Positions 7,380 through 15,711 of a stretch of DNA of 15,711 nt are shown here, in pieces; positions within the stretch are counted from its first letter, which is position 1, and the number at the start of each line of letters is the position of its first letter. A model generated the notes under the pieces. It saw only the letters and a list, made by a program, of their open reading frames with translations. It made no database searches and had not been told where the DNA came from. This stretch comes from JBNRMR01 sp050942895 (GTDB lineage Bacteria; Bacillota; Clostridia; Christensenellales; UBA1750), in contig JBMNOE010000039.1 of NCBI GenBank assembly GCA_050942895.1, forward strand, positions 1-15,711. Reading direction: 5' to 3'. The translations under genes were made by a program, and so were the position numbers.

Positions 7380-9704
7380 TTGCATTATGATGTGAAGGGG
7401 AAGCTGTCCAAACTATTTAGGCGAAAGAGACGAAATTACATCGTCAGAACAGCGACCACATTCTCGCTGTTCTTTGTGGCTCTGATTATACTTTCCTCTT
7501 TTAGCATCATCACCTTAAAAAACGACGAAGTGGAAACCGAGCTTCGCAACGCCTATGGCGCTGTTCTGCGCCAGGTGCAAATTTATTGCGACACCAATAT
7601 TATCAACAAAGTATCATTTCAGCTCTACGAAAACCTGGAGTCCAACAATCTTTTGGTAACGAGGTTTTTGGAAAAAAGCGAAAACGACCGCACTTCCACA
7701 TTGCTTGAAATATATGATTTTTCCGTGGGACTCGTGAAGCTGAACGAATACATTCACAGCCTCTATCTATACCGGGAGGCCGATGATTCCCTCATATCCT
7801 CAGAGCAAGGATACATCACCCATGCCACCACAGACAGTAAGTATCAAAGCCTGTATAATTCCATCGTGCTGCGGGATTTGATGCGCAGCGGCAGTCGTAG
7901 CAAGTGGTACACGGCGGAGGAAAACAGAAGACTTCTTGAAAACGAAGATTCCCCCTATCTTCGCTCATATGTTCCGACTTTGACCTATGGGGTTCTCCTG
8001 CCCTATTCCCGCGCCGTCAGCAGGAAGACCGGCTGCCTGATAGTGAATATAGATGAGGGTGCAATTAAAAGCGCAATGCGACAGTTTATGGGCAATAATC
8101 AATCAATTTTGATGCTGGTGGACGAGAGTCTCCAGCCTGTCGTCATCGAGGGCGACGCGTCTATTGCCACAGGACTGCTGGCCGGCATGGATGATCTGAT
8201 CTTGCAATACGAAAGCGGGAGCCGGCAGCAATCCTTTGATGCCGTTTCATATAATCTGGCATGGACATCCTCCACCTATGGAGGATGGCACTACATTTAC
8301 GCAGCACCGGACTCGATGATCCGCCAGCAGATCCTTCGCTCAACCTATTATGCTCTGCTGATTCTTTTAGCTATAACCCTTCTGGCCTCAGTCGGGTTCA
8401 CGCTTATCTCCAGAAGAATGCTGCGGCCCATCCAGAACCTTTCCGAATGGGCGGCAAACCAGTCGTTTCTTGTGACGCATCCGGGGCGAAATGTGTTTGA
8501 AAGCCTGCGCAGCCGCTTTGCCGACTTGGAGGACACCATCCTTAAAAACGAAGAGAGCATCATAAACCGCAGCGCCAATGATCTCATCTATGGCGCGGCG
8601 GATATTAACGAGATTAAAACCAGGCTCAACCTTGTCAACATCCGCTTTGAGAATGGCCCCTACTGCTTGGTGGGTTTTCACGTGGACCAGAATAATATGA
8701 AAGAGTCAGACAATGTCCAAAGAGAGTTTGTGCTTTACAATGCAATGCAAATCATCAACCGCATATTGGCGGATCAGTTCGAATACACCTATTCCAGCAT
8801 TGCTACAAACCGCATCGTGTACATCATACAGATCGCTCCGGCGGAGAGGGTTTTCAAGCTGTCCAGGTTGCTGGAGGAAGAGATCCTGCGCAATCTCGGC
8901 CATATGTTCAACATTTATCTCAGCCTGCCCGAAGGAGATCTTAGAAAAATGCCGGAACAGTTGCGAAAAATGAACGCCGGATTCCAGTATGGGTTTTTAT
9001 TTGGCAGTGGGAGGCTCTTTCGGCAGGAACAGATTGATCTGCATGAAAAGAGCACACTGAAACTGCCCCTTGAACAGTACGGGCTGGCTTTGGCAAAACC
9101 AGTCCAACATTCGGTGCATGAAGCGTTGGCTGATCTGCGGCAAACGGTTTACGCCGGCACATTTTCCGTAACGGCGGTGCGCACGGGGTTGCTCAAAGCG
9201 TTCCAGATGCTTCACCATGCCATGCACGAACAAGACCCTGACTTTATGAGAAAAAATGAGGATTCATTGCTGGCAGCCTATGTGCAGCTTTCCTCATTGG
9301 ATGAGCATACAGACTGGCTCAACGACCTTGTTTCACAATTTTACGACCGCATGGCAAGCGCGGAAGACGCAGTGCAGGCAAATTTTGCAGGAAAACTGAT
9401 CGATTATATCGATGAAAACATATTGAGTAACATTTCCTTAAGCAGCGTATCGGAGGCCTTTGAAGTCAGCGCTGGGCATATGAGCCGCATCTTCAGGCAG
9501 AGCTTCGGCGTCACCTTCCAGGAGTATGTCAAGGACAAAAAGCTGCGCAAAGCGGCAGAAATTCTCATCAAAAACGAAAAAGTGGAGATGCAGGAGCTCG
9601 CCTTATGTCTTGGCTATGTAAATATGACCTATTTTATTAAAGTTTTCAAGGAAAAGTTTGGGTTAACTCCCTTGCAGTACCGCAGAACTCATAAGCATAT
9701 GTAA
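7380..9704 (+). CDS. Membrane-anchored AraC-family transcriptional regulator (YesS type)
   Basis: 774 aa. It probably senses an external signal and controls this locus. The start is TTG, preceded by AAAGAGGG with 6 nt spacing; no ATG or GTG in frame lies nearer upstream. Layout: a very basic N-terminus (RRKRRN), TM1 at about 23-45, an extracellular Cache-like sensor region of about 270 residues, TM2 at about 322-345 followed by SRRMLRPI as in a HAMP-like exit, a cytoplasmic linker region, and a C-terminal AraC DNA-binding domain from about 675. That domain has the two helix-turn-helix units (LSSVSEAFEVSAGHMSRIFRQSFG, and ELALCLGYVNMTYFIKVFKEKFG) and the closing GLTPLQYRR. This architecture is known from YesS-like regulators of polysaccharide genes in Bacillus and Paenibacillus. 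The gene is 14 nt upstream of the GH38 gene, so they are likely co-transcribed, and it is divergent from the transporter operon. Confidence 0.92.
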   Translation: MHYDVKGKLSKLFRRKRRNYIVRTATTFSLFFVALIILSSFSIITLKNDEVETELRNAYGAVLRQVQIYCDTNIINKVSFQLYENLESNNLLVTRFLEKSENDRTSTLLEIYDFSVGLVKLNEYIHSLYLYREADDSLISSEQGYITHATTDSKYQSLYNSIVLRDLMRSGSRSKWYTAEENRRLLENEDSPYLRSYVPTLTYGVLLPYSRAVSRKTGCLIVNIDEGAIKSAMRQFMGNNQSILMLVDESLQPVVIEGDASIATGLLAGMDDLILQYESGSRQQSFDAVSYNLAWTSSTYGGWHYIYAAPDSMIRQQILRSTYYALLILLAITLLASVGFTLISRRMLRPIQNLSEWAANQSFLVTHPGRNVFESLRSRFADLEDTILKNEESIINRSANDLIYGAADINEIKTRLNLVNIRFENGPYCLVGFHVDQNNMKESDNVQREFVLYNAMQIINRILADQFEYTYSSIATNRIVYIIQIAPAERVFKLSRLLEEEILRNLGHMFNIYLSLPEGDLRKMPEQLRKMNAGFQYGFLFGSGRLFRQEQIDLHEKSTLKLPLEQYGLALAKPVQHSVHEALADLRQTVYAGTFSVTAVRTGLLKAFQMLHHAMHEQDPDFMRKNEDSLLAAYVQLSSLDEHTDWLNDLVSQFYDRMASAEDAVQANFAGKLIDYIDENILSNISLSSVSEAFEVSAGHMSRIFRQSFGVTFQEYVKDKKLRKAAEILIKNEKVEMQELALCLGYVNMTYFIKVFKEKFGLTPLQYRRTHKHM

Positions 9705-9718
9705 CAGGAGGTAACAAA

Positions 9719-12679
9719 ATGATTAAACCAGCGGAACGGCGTGACATTGGATCATATCTGGGGAAGATTGGGCAAGCGCGCTATCCTTTGCGCATCCCCA
9801 TCGAGGGCTGGACGGCAACGGAGGCTGAATACTGCGCTCCGGGAAACACAAAAATGATCGGAGGGACAAAACCGATCCAAACAGGAGAATCCTGGTGGGC
9901 GCAGACTTTGTATTTTATGGCAGACGTCACGGTAAACAATGTGTTTGACGGCCTGCCTGTATATCTGAATTTTCTCTGCGATGGCGAATGCCTGCTGTTT
10001 GTGGATGGGGAGCCTGCACAAGGGCTGGACCTTAACCATACTCTTTGCCGCCTTGGCGAGGGTTGCGGACAAACCGTCGGGCTTTGCGTGGAAGCCACCA
10101 ATCGCTGGCAGAATCACGCCCACGCTGTCCAGGGGGGCGTGGATTATCCTGCGCAGGTGTTTCGTAAGGCCGATCTGGTGACAGTCGACGAGGATATTGA
10201 GAAATTATACTACGCCCTTTCCTGTCTATATGAAACAGAGACAGATTTTGCCATGGGATGGCTTTTGAAGGCGCGGAGGCTTGTGCACCCGGATGCGTCG
10301 AGGGATGAGTTTCTTGCGTCAACCAAGGCGTTCTTGGCAGAGCTTTTGCCGGCTCTTGAGCAAACCCAAGGCGCTAAAAGCAGCCGCACAATCCTTGCGG
10401 CGGGGCATTCGCATCTTGACATCGGATACCTGTGGCCTGTCAAGGAAACGGTGCGCAAGCTGGGACGCACTCTTGCCAGCATGCTATACTTGCTGGACAC
10501 TTATCCCGAGTTTCACTTTACCCAGAGTCAGGCAATTTTGTTTGAGTGGGCAAAGAGATATTTTCCTGAGCTGTATGTGCGCTTAAAGGAACATGTAAAG
10601 CAGGGCCGGTTTGAAATCGTGGGTGGCATGTATGTCGAAGCCGATGCCAATATGGTATCGGCAGAAGCGTATATCCGTCAGTTCCTGTATGGACAGCATT
10701 TTTTTATGCAGGAATTTGGTCATATGTCTACTGTGGGCTGGCTGCCGGACACCTTCGGTCTGTCGGCCATGCTGCCGCAAATCTTAAAGAAAAGCGGACT
10801 AACATCGTTTTTCAGCGCCAAACTTCGCTCCAACGTGCACTATGCGTTTCCCCACACCCTTTATCTATGGGAAGGGCTGGACGGTTCCCGGGTGACGGCC
10901 AATCTTTCTCCCCATGGCACATATAACGGGCTTATGACGGTGGAGGAGATCAAAAAGGGCGAGAAAACCGATACGCAAAAATCCCCCGAGAACAACATGC
11001 AGCTCTACTGCGTCGGCCATGGCGACGGCGGCGGCGGCGTTACTCAGGATATGCTGGAACGGGCCCGCTTCTATGACAAAATCCCGTTGCTTCCGCGCCT
11101 TAAGTGGGCACAGGCAAGCCAATACTTCGCCGGCGTGCAGGAGCAAGCGCTTGACCTGCCCGTGTGGCGCGGAGAAAAATACTTCGACCTGCACCAGGGT
11201 ACTCTTACCACGCAGGCAGCCCTGAAACGGGGCAATCGCAAAAGCGAATTAGCACTGCTGTCAGCGGAGATTCTTGATGTCATGGCGGGAGGCGGCCAAG
11301 CGGAGGTGATCAAGGAATTGTGGAAGACGCTTTTGCTCAACCAGTTCCATGATATTATTACCGGGAGCTGCCAGAATTGCGTAGCTGACGTGGCAAATGA
11401 GGAACTACGCCAGTTGCTTATGTCCGCGGCTGATCTGCAAAAGGAAAGCATGGGGAAAATCGCCGCGGAAAAGAGTGACGGCTTCGTAACAGTGTTTAAC
11501 ACGCTGTCCTTTGACCGCAGCGGCTATGTCGATATAAATGGCGAAACCTTGTATGCTGAAAACGTTCCTGCAATGGGGTATCAGGTTTTAAGGGTTGAGG
11601 AAATGCGCCAGACCGGAGTTTCGATCGCAAAAGCAGAGGCTGGATCGATCGTCCTGGAAAATGGGTTCGTGCGTGCTGTGATCAGCTCCGATACGGGAGA
11701 GATAACAAGCATGTTTGATAAGCAGGCCGGCCGAGAAGCCTTGAAAAGCCCGGGGAACCGCTTTTTGCTGTATGACGAGGTATATGAGTTTTATGATGCC
11801 TGGAACATTCACCACGAAACGCTTTTGCACCCGCAAACAGTGAACACTCCCTGCACTCTGGAAATCGTGGAAAACAGCGGCGTTCAGGCCGTTGTCCGGC
11901 TGTCACGCCGAATCACCGATAAATCCTTGCTTACGCAAGAGATCGTGCTGCCTGCCAAGAGCCACCGCATGGAATTCCGAACACATGTCGACTGGCGTGA
12001 AACAGGAAAAATGCTCAAGGTGCTGTTCGATGTAGATGTATATGCTCCCTGCGCGCAATATGATTTAAGCTATGGAAACATTGCTCGGTCCACAGGCGAT
12101 AACATGGATTATGAAGCATCCCAGATCGAAGTATGCGCGCATAAGTGGGCCGACCTTTCTGACGCAAAATTTGGCGTGGCACTGCTCAACGACTGCAAAT
12201 ATGGCTATAGGATCAAGGGTTCGCAGATATCGCTGACGTTGCTGAAAGCACCTAAGTATCCAGACCCACAGGCGGATATGGGCGCACATGTATTCACTTA
12301 CGCCATCTGCCCGCACAAAGGAGATTTCCGCGAAGGCTGCGTGGACCGGGAAGGTTACGATCTAAACCAACCGCTGATCGCCGCGGAAGGAATGCGTCCC
12401 GGCAAGGAGTGCAAGAGTTTTCTCGCCATCCATGGAAGCGGAGTTTATGCCGGCGCGTTGAAATTCTCTCATGATAAAAGCGGCGATTTGATTCTGCGAT
12501 TATATGAAAATCATGGCGCGCGTGCGGAGGCGCAAGTAGACTTAAGCTCACTGAGTCCGTCGTCGGTTTGGGCCTGCGACATGATTGAGGGGAAGGAAAT
12601 GGAACTGGTTATGACAAACGCGCAGCTCCAGCTTGCTTTCACCCCCTATGAAATTAAGACGATTCGCTTGCGGCATTGA
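9719..12679 (+). CDS. GH38 alpha-mannosidase
   Basis: 986 aa. Expected to hydrolyse alpha-mannosides by a retaining, metal-dependent mechanism in the cytoplasm (no signal peptide). AGGAGGT at 9706-9712 sets the start. The GH38 signature residues are all present: GHSHLDIGYLWP with metal ligands H232 and D234; WLPDTFGLS with D344 as nucleophile and ligand; QFHDIITGS with H544 as the fourth ligand. YVEADANMVSAEAYIRQ is the usual substrate-site stretch. Before the catalytic domain is an N-terminal beta-rich region (about 1-220), and after it the GH38 middle helical and beta-sandwich domains. The length fits bacterial enzymes of about 900-1050 aa. It is the second gene of the plus-strand operon. 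GH38 enzymes act on N-glycan or other mannosides of differing linkage; the linkage cannot be read here. In this setting it would trim an imported oligosaccharide. Confidence 0.93.
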   Translation: MIKPAERRDIGSYLGKIGQARYPLRIPIEGWTATEAEYCAPGNTKMIGGTKPIQTGESWWAQTLYFMADVTVNNVFDGLPVYLNFLCDGECLLFVDGEPAQGLDLNHTLCRLGEGCGQTVGLCVEATNRWQNHAHAVQGGVDYPAQVFRKADLVTVDEDIEKLYYALSCLYETETDFAMGWLLKARRLVHPDASRDEFLASTKAFLAELLPALEQTQGAKSSRTILAAGHSHLDIGYLWPVKETVRKLGRTLASMLYLLDTYPEFHFTQSQAILFEWAKRYFPELYVRLKEHVKQGRFEIVGGMYVEADANMVSAEAYIRQFLYGQHFFMQEFGHMSTVGWLPDTFGLSAMLPQILKKSGLTSFFSAKLRSNVHYAFPHTLYLWEGLDGSRVTANLSPHGTYNGLMTVEEIKKGEKTDTQKSPENNMQLYCVGHGDGGGGVTQDMLERARFYDKIPLLPRLKWAQASQYFAGVQEQALDLPVWRGEKYFDLHQGTLTTQAALKRGNRKSELALLSAEILDVMAGGGQAEVIKELWKTLLLNQFHDIITGSCQNCVADVANEELRQLLMSAADLQKESMGKIAAEKSDGFVTVFNTLSFDRSGYVDINGETLYAENVPAMGYQVLRVEEMRQTGVSIAKAEAGSIVLENGFVRAVISSDTGEITSMFDKQAGREALKSPGNRFLLYDEVYEFYDAWNIHHETLLHPQTVNTPCTLEIVENSGVQAVVRLSRRITDKSLLTQEIVLPAKSHRMEFRTHVDWRETGKMLKVLFDVDVYAPCAQYDLSYGNIARSTGDNMDYEASQIEVCAHKWADLSDAKFGVALLNDCKYGYRIKGSQISLTLLKAPKYPDPQADMGAHVFTYAICPHKGDFREGCVDREGYDLNQPLIAAEGMRPGKECKSFLAIHGSGVYAGALKFSHDKSGDLILRLYENHGARAEAQVDLSSLSPSSVWACDMIEGKEMELVMTNAQLQLAFTPYEIKTIRLRH

Positions 12680-12749
12680 AAACTAGCACTAAAATCAACT
12701 GACGCTTTCCAAAACAAATACAATAATAAAGCAGCTGAGGAGGAAGAAT

Positions 12750-14567
12750 ATGATTAGAAAGTCCAATTATGCAAACACGACCCTCACTGGAGGGCTGCCT
12801 TTACGCAAGCGTATGGCGAATATCCGCTATGTTATGGAGCTGGACGATGAGGTATTGCTGTACAACTATAGGCAGGAGGCAGGTTTAGCCAGTTTGCGCG
12901 AATTTCCTGAAGACTTCCACTATGGATGGGAGATGCCAACCTGCCAGCTAAGAGGCCATTTCACGGGTCATTGGATGTCCGCAGCGGCCAGATTGTACGC
13001 AATCACCGGCGATGACAGGATCAAGGCGAAGCTTGCCTATATGGTGCGCGAGATCGCCAAATGCCAGAAGGAAAACGGCGGACAGTGGTGCTTTACAATC
13101 CCTGAAAAATATCTGTGGTGGATTCGGAATGGGAAGCGCGTATGGGCTCCGCATTATACAGTGCATAAGATTTTGATGGGCCTTTGCGATGCGAAGGAAT
13201 ACGCCGGTATTGACGAGGCCGTTGGTATCCTGAGCGGCGCCGCCCAGTGGTTTCTTGCATATACCGACGGTATCTCCCGTGAGGAAATGGATGATTTGAT
13301 GGATCGCACGGAAACCGGCGGCATCATGGAAGCCTGGGCGGATCTTTACCGGATAAGCGGCGATCCGCAGCATCTTGAACTGATGCGACGCTACGAGCGC
13401 CCGCGATATTATGAGGCCTTGCTGCTGGGCGAGGATGTATTAACAAACTGCCATGCCAATACAACCATCCCTGAGATTCTCGGGGTATGTAAGGCATATG
13501 AAATTACGGGAGAGCAGCGGTACCTTGCGATCGCTAAGGCATACTGGAATCTTGCAGTGGAAGAGCGCGGGTACTATGCCACCGGGGGGCAGACGAGCGG
13601 AGAGGTATGGTCGCCCCTTAAAAAGCAGGCGGAGCGCCTTAGCAACAAAAACCAGGAGCATTGCACCGTCTACAATATGATGCGCTTGGCCGAATTCCTC
13701 TATCGGCAGGAAGGCGGCGTTCAATATGCCGATTATTGGGAGCGGAACCTGTACAATGGAATATTTGCTCAGGGTTACTACGAAACGCACTACCGCTACT
13801 CCCAGAGCGAGGACATCGAAAACAACAAAGAAATCCTCACCTACTTCCTTCCCTTGGAGGCAGGGGCCAAGAAGCGGTGGGGAACCAAGCGCGATCATTT
13901 CTGGTGCTGCCACGGAAGCCTTGTGCAAGCAAATGCCACAATGCTTCAGGACGGTATTTATTATGCTGCCGGCAAAGAAGCAACGGTATGCCAGTACTTT
14001 CCCTCTGCAACGGTGCTGAAAGCCCGTGATTTAGGCTTGGCCGCTGACGTTTATCTTGAGCAGGCTTACTACGACGGCGCCTATGCTACACGGCCCAAAG
14101 CAATGAACCTGAAACTATCCATACGCGGCGCGGGACAGATCTTTATGCTGCGCATCCGTATCCCGTGGTGGGTGGACGGCAAAATGCAACTGCATACGGA
14201 GGATGGGAAGCAGATTTCTTATACGGAAAAGGAAGGATACGCATGTATTGATAAGGAGTGGCGCGATGAAACGATCTGCGTTCATATTCCAAAAACAATC
14301 ACAGTGCATCCCCTCGACGACCGTCCGGACTGCGCCGCGTTCCTGGACGGCCCTGTGGTGCTTGCCGGTCTGACAGAGCAGGAGATTGCACTTTACGGTG
14401 ATATTGACCAGCCCGCAGGCCTTTTTATCGCCGATGATGAACGCCAGTGGGGCGTGTGGAATCTGAACTGGAGGACAGTGGACCAGCCAGTCAATATACG
14501 CTTTACCCCTCTTTACAACATCTGCTACCAAAGGTACACAACCTATTTCCCAATTAAAAAGAATTAG
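12750..14567 (+). CDS. GH127-type glycosidase (beta-L-arabinofuranosidase-like, DUF1680)
   Basis: 605 aa, cytoplasmic (no signal peptide). GAGGAGG at 12737-12743 supports the ATG. The protein has the all-alpha toroid of the former DUF1680 family and keeps the unusual zinc-thiolate catalytic set known from Bifidobacterium HypBA1. Here these are E285 (in TSGEVW; acid/base, HypBA1 Glu322), E303 and C305 (in QEHCTVYNMMRL; Glu338, Cys340), and C386-C387 (in HFWCCHGS; Cys417 nucleophile, Cys418). Spacings 285-303-386 track the reference 322-338-417. The EHC...YNMMRL and FWCCHGS wording is closer to the GH127/GH146-like branch than to HypBA1 itself, so the substrate may be another L-arabinofuranoside or related sugar. 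It is 70 nt after the GH38 gene and is followed by an intrinsic terminator, so it ends the operon. Confidence 0.88.
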   Translation: MIRKSNYANTTLTGGLPLRKRMANIRYVMELDDEVLLYNYRQEAGLASLREFPEDFHYGWEMPTCQLRGHFTGHWMSAAARLYAITGDDRIKAKLAYMVREIAKCQKENGGQWCFTIPEKYLWWIRNGKRVWAPHYTVHKILMGLCDAKEYAGIDEAVGILSGAAQWFLAYTDGISREEMDDLMDRTETGGIMEAWADLYRISGDPQHLELMRRYERPRYYEALLLGEDVLTNCHANTTIPEILGVCKAYEITGEQRYLAIAKAYWNLAVEERGYYATGGQTSGEVWSPLKKQAERLSNKNQEHCTVYNMMRLAEFLYRQEGGVQYADYWERNLYNGIFAQGYYETHYRYSQSEDIENNKEILTYFLPLEAGAKKRWGTKRDHFWCCHGSLVQANATMLQDGIYYAAGKEATVCQYFPSATVLKARDLGLAADVYLEQAYYDGAYATRPKAMNLKLSIRGAGQIFMLRIRIPWWVDGKMQLHTEDGKQISYTEKEGYACIDKEWRDETICVHIPKTITVHPLDDRPDCAAFLDGPVVLAGLTEQEIALYGDIDQPAGLFIADDERQWGVWNLNWRTVDQPVNIRFTPLYNICYQRYTTYFPIKKN

Positions 14568-14592
14568 AAACAACTGCGTCAAACAAGCAGTC

Positions 14593-14627
14593 AAAGCGCG
14601 GCGGGCACATGTACCTGTCGCGTTTTT
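14593..14627 (+). terminator. Intrinsic terminator of the glycosidase operon
   Basis: CGCGGCGGG (14597-14605) pairs with CCTGTCGCG (14614-14622) through 9 bp, two of them G-U, around an 8-nt loop. AAAG before and TTTTT after (14623-14627) extend the stem and supply the U tract. It lies 26 nt after the GH127 stop. Confidence 0.85.
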
Positions 14628-14783
14628 GAAAATAAAAACCAATGCTACCGATGATTTGGAAGGCCGCACTCTGCCGAAAGCTCTAACCTGGAAAGAATAA
14701 ACAATTTTTAAGCGCTATTTAGCAGCTTTGCTGTAACATGGCTTTTGTCAGCAGAGAAAAGGCTTGCCGGATAACGCAAAATG

Positions 14784-15115
14784 CTAACGCCTCAAGGGGT
14801 TAGGTCGGAGTATGTGTTTTGCAACGAAGAGGGAGAGCAGATAACTCAGGTCAAATTCTATAATCGCTGGGTACGATTTCGCAAATATCACCAGATAAAA
14901 CTGCTTCCCCTTATGAACTGTGCCATACATTTGTTTCTTTAATTCAAGACCTTCCTGACAGCGTAATAAAGCCCGTTTCTGGGCACAGTTCAAGCTTTGA
15001 CACGTGCAGAGCTTATGCTAACGCCGTAGATGGCAGAGACATCCAGGTGGCAGAACTGATTAGCGAAGCCCTGGATGGCATCCTACAAGGACGCTCTAAA
15101 TCGCAAGTGGGGTAA
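14784..15115 (+). pseudogene. Tyrosine recombinase (phage integrase) C-terminal fragment
   Basis: Two frames make up the C-terminal catalytic part of a Firmicute phage integrase. The first reads SEYVFCNEEGEQ then KFYNRWVRFRKYH (14805 to about 14890). After a shift near 14890-14908 the second reads PYELCHTFVSLIQDLPDS, SGHSSSFDTCRAYANAVDG and ELISEALDGILQG, and stops at 15113-15115. The box normally ELRHTF has Cys for the catalytic Arg (codon TGC at 14921-14923, one C-to-T change from CGC). The His of GHS and the Tyr nucleophile (15014-15016) remain. The N-terminal arm-binding and core-binding domains are gone. It is therefore inactive. The gene reads toward a tRNA-like 3' end, the usual place for an integrase beside its attachment site. 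Confidence 0.85.
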
Positions 15116-15161
15116 AAAGAAAAAGGGAACACGAGTCTTTAGCTATATGCCCGTATTCCCT
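15116..15161 (-). terminator. Intrinsic terminator after the tRNA 3' end
   Basis: On the minus strand AGGGAATACG and CGTGTTCCCT (plus 15152-15161 and 15124-15133) pair over 10 positions with one mismatch, followed by TTTTTCTTTTT. It begins directly after the CCA of the tRNA-like segment, as expected for a tRNA transcription unit. Confidence 0.7.
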
Positions 15162-15162
15162 A

Positions 15163-15190
15163 TGGTGCAAGTGAAAGGACTTGAACCTCC
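15163..15190 (-). other. tRNA 3'-end segment, probable attachment site
   Basis: Read on the minus strand: GGAGG-TTCAAGT-CCTTT is a T-arm (5-bp stem with two G-U pairs, standard 7-nt loop), followed by CACTTGC as the 3' acceptor strand, discriminator A, and an encoded CCA. The wording is closest to tRNA-Leu 3' ends. The matching 5' acceptor strand GCAAGTG is not found within 130 nt on the expected side, so no full tRNA can be folded. Beside an integrase remnant this is best read as an attL/attR core or the stump of an old target tRNA. Confidence 0.6.
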
Positions 15191-15358
15191 CGAGTGGCGC
15201 ATGTGCTTTGCTGCTTTTTGCAGCACACCGCCATTACTCAACACCGGCCACCAGCGCAAGACACAACCCCAGCAACCCAATTGCCGCTAAAGCGAGTTAA
15301 AAAGTGGGTATGAAAAACCGGACAAAACAGCCCTGCCACGTGCTGCCCGCTGCCGCCG

Positions 15359-15607
15359 TTACCTATGCGGCTCGTCCGGATCGATATACCACCGCCGCCC
15401 TATCTTTTCCAATGTCTCAAATCCCCCCGCGAGCGCCTTGCGCCTGACGTTCGGGTAGTGTTTTTTGTGAATCCGAGCATACTCGATCTGGGTTACCCTT
15501 TCCAGCCGTTTACAGCCTTTTGTTATGCGCTGCCATTCGCCAGCACTTCCCCGCTTTTCGCGCCGAATTTGCTTTTTCGTGAATGAATCGTGGATGCGGC
15601 AATGGAC
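15359..15607 (-). pseudogene. Small basic hypothetical protein, no visible start codon
   Basis: An open frame of 82 codons ends at TAA (15361-15359). It reads DSFTKKQIRREKRG, EWQRITKGCKRLERV, QIEYARIHKKHYPNVRRKAL, and GRRWYIDPDEPHR. The composition is Arg/Lys-rich and coherent, and the ending GRRWYIDPDE resembles the tail of small helix-turn-helix or excisionase-like proteins of mobile elements. No ATG, GTG or TTG occurs near the upstream stop at 15608-15610, so the 5' end is probably broken. I do not recognise the family. It lies beyond the attachment-site candidate and may belong to the same or another element. Confidence 0.45.
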
Positions 15608-15711
15608 TTAGTCTGCAGAAAATCACAAGTAAAATGGCAGGCGCTCTTTTATATCGCATGAGTCAATGGAGATTAACGATACTGAATCCCAAATTTCTTC
15701 TAGATTTTTGT

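Noticed and set aside
14115..14669. 184-codon minus-strand frame over the end of the GH127 gene.
   Set aside because: It is antisense to clearly coding GH127 sequence and runs through the operon terminator; no independent coding signs.
14569..14700. Plus-strand reading ARRAHVPVAFLKIK then EGRTLPKALTWKE ending at a stop near 14700.
   Set aside because: It overlaps the intrinsic terminator, has no start codon or ribosome site, and matches nothing I recognise.
14781..15025. Direct repeat ATGCTAACGCC at 14781-14791 and 15015-15025.
   Set aside because: Eleven bases in a 16-kb window can occur by chance, and the second copy lies inside the integrase coding sequence around the catalytic Tyr.
15163..15260. 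A complete class II (Leu/Ser-like) tRNA on the minus strand.
   Set aside because: A 5-bp stem with a 7-nt loop CAAAAAG could mimic an anticodon arm, but position 33 is A instead of U and no 5' strand complementary to CACTTGC is present.

Overview
The window looks like a chromosomal segment of a Gram-positive Firmicute, most likely a Clostridia-class anaerobe. Reasons: LplABC/YtcP-type sugar permeases, a lipoprotein solute-binding protein, a membrane-anchored AraC regulator of the YesS type, strong AGGAGG ribosome binding sites, and phage debris of Firmicute type. No taxon can be fixed from the sequence alone.

Left flank (1-3553): decayed prophage. A minus-strand gene encodes a MuF/SPP1-gp7-type phage head protein whose C-terminus is a colicin D-like tRNase toxin domain. 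It is followed, 16 nt beyond its stop, by the start of a probable immunity gene cut by the window edge. Facing it head to head is a large-terminase fragment with three frameshifts. Next come a twice-frameshifted membrane-protein gene (DUF7010-like), a stub of an LLH-type holin, and about 850 bp with no recognisable gene.

Centre (3554-14627): an intact glycan-use locus. On the minus strand two ABC permeases and a lipoprotein binding protein form one operon with no ATPase gene. Across a divergent promoter region, on the plus strand, lie a two-TM AraC-family regulator, a GH38 alpha-mannosidase and a GH127-type (beta-L-arabinofuranosidase-like) enzyme, closed by an intrinsic terminator. Both hydrolases lack signal peptides. 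The likely scheme is: external sugar sensed by the regulator, oligosaccharide imported by the transporter with a shared ATPase encoded elsewhere, and cleavage in the cytoplasm.

Right flank (14628-15711): more mobile-element debris. There is the C-terminal part of a tyrosine recombinase with a frameshift and a lost catalytic arginine. It abuts a terminator and a segment matching the 3' end of a tRNA (T-arm, acceptor strand, CCA), which is probably an old attachment site. A small start-less reading frame of mobile-element character follows.

The sugar locus therefore sits between two sets of phage remnants. The most unusual single element is the phage-head/colicin D toxin with its likely immunity gene.
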